From the NCBI GenBank assembly GCA_000827205.1, contig KN832555.1, forward strand, positions 2,268,248-2,332,247: 64,000 nt of DNA, read 5' to 3'. The notes beneath the pieces are model-generated. The model ran no database searches, had not been told where the DNA came from, and saw only the letters and a list, made by a program, of their open reading frames with translations. The DNA comes from Plicaturopsis crispa FD-325 SS-3. Taxonomy: Eukaryota; Basidiomycota; Agaricomycetes; Amylocorticiales; Amylocorticiaceae. Shown piece by piece: positions 56,933 through 64,000 of this stretch. How positions within the stretch are numbered: the first letter of the stretch is position 1; the number at the start of each line of letters is the position of its first letter. The position numbers and the translations under genes were made by a program.

Positions 56933-59301
56933 TCAATATGCGAATCTGAAGTCTAGGCGTTGGTTTCCTTGGTCCTTCGTCGTCGCAACGTAGTCCTCTT
57001 GTTCCTGTGAATGTCAAGGGCATGATGATTCAATTATACGGTGCGGCGACTTGTGGATCGAATTCTGCGTACCTTCGCTGACCACGCGTCCCATATTCGG
57101 GCCCTGCGCTTGTTGATCGTACGGTAGAAAATGAACGTCAAGAAGTAGAGTGTGATGTTCATGCAGCAGATGCCAATCAAGACGCGATTGCCTCGCTTGT
57201 CTAGGAATTCATGAGTAAAGAGCCCGCTACATATGCGAAGGGATAAGTGTTGCACTCACAAAGTGGCTGTAGAACAGGGAATTTAGGATTGTGAGCTATC
57301 TGTCCTGCACATAGATTGATACGAGCTGCCACTGCTTACCTTGTCATCCTTCCGGTAAATGTTGGCCTGTATTATTCGGGGATCATTTAGAAGGGAGTTT
57401 ATCGACAAGAAAGCAAAATACGCACGTAAATTATTGCACCGGCCTGCACAAACATATTGTAGACAGAAGCAGATACAGTTCGCGTCCGCACCGAGTAGGA
57501 ATTTCGAGAAGCCCATGCCACTTGTATTGGATGGATATAGGGAAAGCCAGTGATCAGGGTCACAACGGCGTAATACACCCATTGCGATGTAGAGCTGTTG
57601 AACGTATAGAGCGCGATGAGAAGGGGCAATGCCCAGAATTGCAGGACGACCGTCGCGGCCACACGACTATTGATGGTTTCGCTCAGGTAAGCCATGATCA
57701 CCATCGTGACCATGCCAATGACAGTTGAGGGGATCGTTAGAAGATTCGACTCCGTGGTGGTGAAGCCGAGGTTGCGAAGTGAGAGGGTGAGGTAGGTCTG
57801 CGGAGGGCCCACGGGAACTGAACATGACGATATTAGTTGGCATCCCGGTCGAAGAAACGGAAACGTACTCATGTGAACGAGGCCGAGAACATAGATTGGC
57901 CACATTCGCCAGTCCCGCAGGGCTCGGAATATCATGCGGGGACTGAGTCCTTGGCGGTTATGCATGTCCGACTTGCTGGGATCATCTCGCAAAACTCTGA
58001 GTGATACCATGTAAGTATCAATGATATCAATGACAAGTCCTTCGGGGAAGGAATGCACCTGTTGACCATGATCGTCTCCTCGCTACAGTACACGTTAGTC
58101 ATCGGCGCACAGATGAGAGCTAGAGGGACCGACTGACCGATCCGAGAACCAGCCCTTCGGTCTAAACCATGCTTTCGTTTGCGTTGGACCAGGCGGCATC
58201 AAGAAATACGAAGCCAGACCAACTCCGAGAGTCAAGCATCCTTCAATCAAGAAGAGGTACCGCCACCCAGGCTGCCCTCTGGCGCCGCGCAGTCGCAAGA
58301 TTCCTGTTGCGAGGAAAGCGCTGACGATGTCAGTCAGGTAATTCGACACCCAGAAAAATGCTAGACGGATGGGTACTGTATATCCGCTGAGCACTTTTGC
58401 CGGATCGTAATGGGAAAGAATCGCGTACGTTCGGTTTTCGTGTAGAAGTAGGACAAGTAAAGGACAACGTCGGGGATAAAGCCGCCTTGTAAAAAACCGA
58501 GTAAAAACCTACAAAAGAGAAATGCTCAGGTCGGGAATTAGAGGGCAATTTTGGAGTACGACCACAGACCTAGTTGCTAGGAAGGATGTCCTTCCAGAGA
58601 GCCAGTACTGGCTGAAGGCAACGGTGCTCCATAAAACCATCTTGGTGAGAATTAATATTGTATGTTCGGGTGGAAGCCCAAATGTTATACCTGGGTCGGG
58701 ATCCATACGTCTGGGCCGACGCGTTTGGATACCAGCTGAGAAGGAAGCTCGGCGATGAGGAAAGAAAGTCGAAATAGCGTGTTTCCGAGGTTGAAATCAT
58801 TCGTCGTCATATTTAAGTCGTCCAGAAAATTGTCGGTGTTTGCCTGCGACACATTGCCACGGTCAAGATCCAGCGAGAAGAACATTACGCAGGCCCATAT
58901 CATGATACGGTAGTCGATTTTGCGCACAACGGCCTGCAAATACATCGTTGAGCAGTGAAGACTACAAATAGTGGCGCAACACGTACGCGTTCCTCCCGCC
59001 ATGTCCACCGAGCATCGGGATCGAACCGGTGAGTATTCTCATATTGAGGTGGTGGCCGATATGCCTCCAATGTCTTCGGGTCGTCAAATACGGAGGGCTG
59101 CGTAGCCACACTGTCCAGGTCTTGCTTGGGCTGTCTTGAACGCTGCCAAAAGAATCTTCTTCGATCCTCCACGGGGGCAGCTAACGAGCCAGCTTTCGCG
59201 TGTATGTCTAGGGAGTCGGCGTCGGTAATCTCCTTGGTCGATGCGCCGTCAGCCGGAGCCTTCTCGTCGAAGATTAATCCCTTCGAAATCAGCGTAGACA
59301 T
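56933..59301 (-). CDS. MFS transporter, Dal5/Tna1 (anion:cation symporter) type
   Basis: Twelve exons: 59301-58987, 58933-58691, 58640-58570, 58508-58429, 58375-58138, 58082-58059, 57996-57869, 57817-57426, 57366-57340, 57266-57260, 57200-57073, 57004-56933, giving 574 residues. A cytoplasmic N-tail of about 110 residues precedes the first membrane helix. Family marks are [52 protein letters not shown] and the C-terminal [10 protein letters not shown]. Twelve membrane segments are plausible. Members take up organic anions such as nicotinate, allantoate or pantothenate. The substrate here is not known. Exon 10 is only 7 nt. Confidence 0.92.
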
Positions 59302-59675
59302 GACGGGAAAAAAGAAGGCTGCTGGAGACGTCCAGCCAAGCGCCTTCCACCCACAGTATATAACTCATTGGACTGCTTATCACCTCTGATGAGTACCCGA
59401 GGAGCACTCGATTGCGAGTTCAACTACGAAATGGCGCAACTGCAGAAGTCGCGTAACAGGGGTTGATTTTCTGCTTTGGGACACGCGTTCCTCTCTTGGC
59501 AAGGCTGCTCTTTGGACTGTTTCTTCACTGTCAGTGAGATGAAGCGCCGAAGGGCTGAGCGTTAAAGCAGTCCTTTGCACCATCAAGAGAAAAATCGATT
59601 AGTTTTGAACGTTAACGATGCTCAGAACAAATGTTACGCTACGCTTCAGTTTCATTTCTCATCATCGCCCGCTAT
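59302..59675. other. Intergenic
   Basis: 374 bases: promoter of the transporter gene and 3' end of CCT7. No gene is visible. Confidence 0.5.
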
Positions 59676-61633
59676 CTATCGCCTCGGCGCACCCCGCCCT
59701 CTTCCTCTCAGTGCTCGTTGCGCAGTGCCAGGCGGCGCTCGAGGCCCAGGATTCGGCTGGAGAAAACGAGACGTCAGATTGCGGTTCATGTGAAAGACCG
59801 TGCAGGCTTACCGCTTCACTCTGGGGGTTCCTGACAGTTTCGTCCACGCTAAGGATCAAACATGCAGCCTCGGTCGCGCTAGTGATAGCATTGACCTTGA
59901 CAAGAGAGGGTTCCCAAACGAACGCGTCCATGTTGTTGCGGACGCCGTCTACACCGTCGACGTCGACACCGGCCCATTTCTCACCAGTGGCGTGTTTCAT
60001 GCGCAGTTTGTTCAAAATGTCCGTCGAGTCAATCCCGGCGTTGTCGCAAATTTGCCGAGGAATGATTTCAAGAGCTTTGGCAAATGCAGTAATGATGAGC
60101 TGGAGTTTTCCAGGGATGGACAGAGCGTGCCGCCGGATGTGAGCCGAAAGATCCATCTACGTGTTGACGGTGTTAGCGAGTAGGCGTGATTTTCAATCGA
60201 AAGTTGTACGGACCTCGATGGCACCACCGCCAGCGACGACTTCGCCATTCTTCACCGCACGCTTTACGACCATAATAGCATCGTGCAGACTCCGCTCAAC
60301 CTCTTCGATAAACTGTTCTGCGCCACCACGAAGGAGAAGGGTGCAGGTCTTCGCTTTGGGGCAACCTTCGAAGATGTTGTACCGTTCGCCGCCGATTTGT
60401 ACTTCCTCAAACGTCTCGCATGTGCCCAGATGCTCCCGAGCGATGTCAGAGCATGTGGATTGTACGGCCCCGCCCACTGCCTGCACGACTCGCCGGAGAT
60501 CACCAGCAGCGACGCGTCCCGCACAGAAGATGTCACGGTCAGCAAACCATTGGGTCGCAAGATCACCGATGGGAAGCTTGCTGAGGACGACCTTGGCACC
60601 AGTTTTCTCGATTGCCTCTAATTTTCTGTAGATGATCTCCCATTCGGCATCGACGATGGCCTGGTAGTCCGAAACGGCATCGACGCGAACTTCAGCGTTA
60701 TCCTTCTCCGCTTTGAGCTCGAGCTCGACATTGAGGCAGAGGATCAAGGGGTCGCGGAAGGTTTTTGGTTGTTGCTCGGCACCGGCATATGTGAACGTCT
60801 TTTTGAAAGCCACGCCACGGATGAGTTGTGAGTCTTGCATGCCTCCCCCGGCAATTTTTTTGACTCCAATGAGCGACTCGTCGAGATCGTCCTGGTCAAG
60901 GCACTGAACAGCGTCGACGACCATATTGGAGAAGAAAGGCTTTTCGGAGTGGATCAGCTTGGATGACATCGATGTTGATGCGCATTTCATCAAAAGTGAG
61001 CGGAAACGTCTAAGCATATACAATATTTAGTCCGTGCACAGGCTAAGGAAGCAGACTGCTCACTCTGGGTCAGACTTGTCGACGGTAACCTGGATTGCTT
61101 TTATGCGATCGACGGCCTATGTAGAAGGGTCATTCATCTTTCATATTGTCGATTTTTGGGTACGATTACATACCAGTTGCGACGCTTGCCTGAAGCCTTT
61201 CATGATGATATGCGGACTAACACCCTCTTCAATGTAGCTCCGGACCTCCTTCAGCAGCTGGGCAGCCAATAGTACGACGCTAGTGGTTCCATCGCCTACT
61301 TCCGCATCCTGCGCGCGAGCAATGTCAACCAATGTTCTCGCGGCAGGATGGACGATGTCGAGCAATTTTAAGATCGTCGCGCCGTCATTTGTGATCTGGG
61401 CCTCCCCACGATCGGAAACAATCAGCTTGTCCATTCCGCGCGGGCCAAGGGTGCTCGAGAGAGTCTCCGAGATCGCAAGACACGCGGAGATGTTGGAGAG
61501 TAATTGGGGATTTCCTTGGGAGGTATCTGTGCCCTCCCGCAGGAGGACGACAGTCGGTTGCTAGAGACACAGTGGTCAGTGTTTGCGTACATTCTTTCAA
61601 AAGATCTCGTACCATCGGTAGACCTCGCTGCAT
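59676..61633 (-). CDS. CCT7: Chaperonin TRiC/CCT subunit eta
   Basis: Exons 61633-61613, 61560-61174, 61116-61064, 61009-60214, 60156-59812 and 59756-59676, giving 560 residues. The N-terminus MQRGLPM is spliced to [20 protein letters not shown]. Chaperonin motifs are [23 protein letters not shown] and [13 protein letters not shown]. The eta-specific region reads [58 protein letters not shown] and [17 protein letters not shown]. The tail is Gly/Arg-rich (GRGRGAPRR), as in animal CCT7. It folds actin, tubulin and WD proteins in the cytosol. The 7-codon first exon is the only unusual part. Confidence 0.96.
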
Positions 61634-61859
61634 TTTGTCGTGAATATACTAGGTTGACGCGGTCGAAAATGAGATTCTGAACGCCAAAGCGGACGACGTA
61701 CCCATCTCATCTAAATATGGCTATATATTCTCACGATGCCATCGACGCGTCGCGGCAATTGTGGGGAACGCGTCTGTCTCTCTGCTACCACACCGTTTCG
61801 CATCGTCTGGATTAAAGTCCGCTTATAAGAACGCTCATCTGGATCACTTTTCACTCACA
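61634..61859. promoter_or_regulatory. Bidirectional promoter, CCT7 and RAD5-like gene
   Basis: 226 bases between diverging ATGs. TATA-like TATATATTC near 61721 and CTTATAAG near 61823 are visible. Confidence 0.5.
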
Positions 61860-63554
61860 ATGGACGCGAGCTCCTCCAACGACGAAGGCTCTGGACTCTT
61901 TTTTGCCGGTTCTGACGAGGAGGATGATACCCGTATGGTCGATGAAACCGGAGCCGGCGAGCAAAGGTATCGGTCGGCAGAGCAGCACCTTTTCTTTCCC
62001 GACAGTGACGAAGAAGACGAACATGCTCCTGTCTTTTTTCCGAGCCCAAGCAAACGTCAAGTCTCACCTTACGTTGTCGACGACGATAGCGACGTCGAGA
62101 TCCCGTTCGTGGAGGATGTACCCAGACCCTCGAGCGTTAGTTCCTCGTCTGTCCGTGCCTCTTCTGTTGAGTCCATCCGCTCTGTGTCTCCCCCGACTAA
62201 AAAGCGGCGTATCTCTCCAACCCCAGCACCTCTGCCACCGCAGCCGGCCTTCCACTCCGCTTATATCGGTTCCTTCATAGTCCCAAATGCATATTCCACT
62301 GCCAAAGGCAAAGGATACATCAAACCAGGAGACCCCATCAAACTGGAGCGCGACGAGCTAGAAGATCCCACGACGAAAGCCAGCTCATCCAAAGCCAAGG
62401 GCAAGGCTAAGCAGGTCAACAAAGGTGGCAAGAAACAGCTCTCGATCGCGACTATGCTGCAACATAGACCGACTAAGATATCAAATATAAAAAAGAGTCG
62501 AGACACTATTATCAGGCTTAGCAACGCACGGGGATTTGGTGCGTTCACGAGAACTGTGCAATTTCAGACCGAGCCTTTGACGCCAGTGTTTTATAGAATT
62601 CGGACGGATACCCCAGGATGTAGCCGCTTGGGTTTCCAAACTCTTAGACCTTGGTAAGCGGCCGGTTTGACTTCTAGTAATGCCCTGTCTCATTCGTCTC
62701 ACAAGGCATCATCGACTTTCGTGGAAGCACCATGATTGACTGTCCAGACGTACTGCATTCTGGCGCCGACCTTATAATATCGCTCTCCGTTTATATCCGT
62801 GCATCCGCCTTCCAAACTCCCAGCACATCCGCATCCAAGGACTCGAAAAAGCGCGACATGTTCAGTGAAGGTCAGGAAACCCTCGATGAACAGGTCTTGC
62901 GGGAAAGAAAGACTTCGTTACTCCGCCTATTTGATGTCATTGGCTTGAAGCCCCGACATGACAACAAGCTCGGAGAACGCAGTGACAAATCTGAGTCTGA
63001 GATTCACGCGAATGCTTTGAAAGAGACGAACCAGCAACCACTGGATCGCCGAAAACCCGTCAAGACAGAAGTTGTGGGTGATGGCGAAGAGATCGAGGTT
63101 GAGGAGGGCGAAGAGCTGGACGAGAATGAATTGAACCTCATATACAAGAGGTATCGTGCTTGATGTTTCGTTATTATCGCCCTTAATACTTAACACTGTG
63201 TGCGTAGGGCTCAGGAAAATGATCGTGCAATGGGCGAAATGGAGCCCGCCAATACATTCGCGCTCACTTTGCGTGGATATCAGAAGCAAGCACTGTTGTT
63301 GGTTCATCTTACTCTTTCGTCTTTGAACGTCAAATAATGTATTTCTAAGATGGATGCATTCCCTCGAGTTAGGTCAAGCCGCTGCCCGGGAGGCACATTC
63401 TATGCATCCGCTATGGAGCGAGTTGAGTCCACATATTTCTTCTGCGAATATGCACTAATAAAATCGTAGGTATATCTTTCCCGGGGAGCCGGTAGACGGC
63501 ATCATTGACTTGACGGCTGACGAGAAACCATTCTATTTCAACCCGTTGTCATAA
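61860..63554 (+). CDS. RAD5-like protein, N-terminal (HIRAN) part only; truncated or interrupted
   Basis: Exons 61860-62538, 62597-62653, 62706-63150, 63208-63297, 63350-63421 and 63470-63554, giving 475 residues. The N-terminus is acidic (FFAGSDEEDD, FFPDSDEEDE) and Ser-rich. The HIRAN region reads YIGSFIVPNAYSTAKGKGY, then EFGRIPQDVAAWVSKLLDL and IIDFRGSTMIDCP. An acidic linker is followed by FALTLRGYQKQALLWMHSLE and IIDLTADEKPFYFNP, which in RAD5 leads directly into the SNF2 ATPase. Here LS and TAA follow, and neither SNF2 nor RING sequence is seen in the last 446 bases. RAD5 proteins are usually over 1000 residues. Whether it is a pseudogene, a HIRAN-only protein or a gene split by an insertion cannot be decided inside the window. 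Confidence 0.8.
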
Positions 63555-64000
63555 CCCAAAATGATTTTTGTGTTTATGGACATGGACGATTTTCTATATT
63601 ACGCGCCACTTTCCTTCTACGTTTTCGTATAGTTTGTCTTATTCCTCGTATGCCTTTGGATATATGATTTTTCTGGATTTATTGTTTTGAAGGAAAATCC
63701 GCAGAGCAAGTTTTTGTCTGGAAGATATTAGCGAAGTCATTATTCTTAGGAATTAAGCAAGAACTAGTCATCGCAACGTGGTATTGAAGGCTTGCTGACT
63801 TCCTGCAAAGTTGACAGGATAGATGTCAGAGTAGGAAATTGCTTAGTCAATCCGATTTGAAGGGTACAAGGTGTGGTTTGTAAGCTGAAGTTTCTATAAC
63901 CTTCCAGCAAGTTCCATGGCTTAGTAATGCACAAACCAAATACGTACAAACAACGGATCTGAGTAGTATATATAGCAGCTGAATCAAGAGAATACATAGG
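63555..64000. other. AT-rich sequence after the truncated RAD5 frame
   Basis: Noticeably richer in A/T than the rest of the window (TTTTTGTGTTTATGG, TATATGATTTTTC). No helicase motif and no terminal repeat are visible. It could be 3' UTR or the edge of an inserted element that continues past the window. Confidence 0.5.

Overview
The window is nuclear DNA of a filamentous basidiomycete, almost certainly an agaricomycete. Genes are dense and split by many 45-65 nt introns with GT..AG ends and CTNA-type branch points. Several families are typical of the group: a degenerate small kinase-like protein, QADD-type LINE reverse transcriptase, a YABBY/HMG-like mini protein and a division-1 chitin synthase. 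I joined exons by reading splice sites and checking frame against the known family. Most models close to a whole number of codons.

Layout. 0.15-4 kb: LAMTOR2-like Ragulator subunit (-), pseudokinase (+), casein kinase 1 (+). 5-10.6 kb: coatomer gamma (+) and pantothenate kinase (+). 11.5-16.6 kb: a protein with three homeodomains (+), a PhzF-fold protein (+) and a 75-residue ORF (+). 17.5-29 kb: acid-sphingomyelinase-like phosphodiesterase with 23 exons (+), a second CK1 (-), chitin synthase (+). 29.3-34.8 kb: NTE1 lysophospholipase (+). 36.4-42.7 kb: mini HMG/YABBY protein (+), F-box/LRR protein ending in a CAAX box (+), exosome cofactor LRP1 (-) head-to-head with SF3B5 (+). 43.3-47.8 kb: long methyltransferase-domain protein (+), WSS1-type protease (-). 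48.0-53.5 kb: a LINE retrotransposon (-). 53.5-64 kb: EFM3/FAM86 methyltransferase (-) head-to-head with mitochondrial Bot1/mS45 (+), Dal5/Tna1-type transporter (-), CCT7 chaperonin (-) head-to-head with a truncated RAD5 (+).

Apart from the LINE this is ordinary housekeeping sequence, and I see no secondary-metabolite, CRISPR-like or defence cluster. The observations most worth a second look are: (1) the LINE, which carries an RNase H-like domain between endonuclease and reverse transcriptase whose four catalytic acidic positions all look substituted, although its endonuclease and RT motifs persist; (2) a homeodomain protein built of three copies, each split by an intron at the same codon and phase; (3) a RAD5 reading frame that stops exactly where the helicase should begin; (4) a PhzF protein lacking the catalytic Glu; (5) unusual splicing: 7-, 10- and 11-nt exons, a 3-nt first coding exon, GC-AG introns and a possible recursive splice site.

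No searches or alignments could be run. Family assignments come from recognition of motifs, and each exon join is a prediction.
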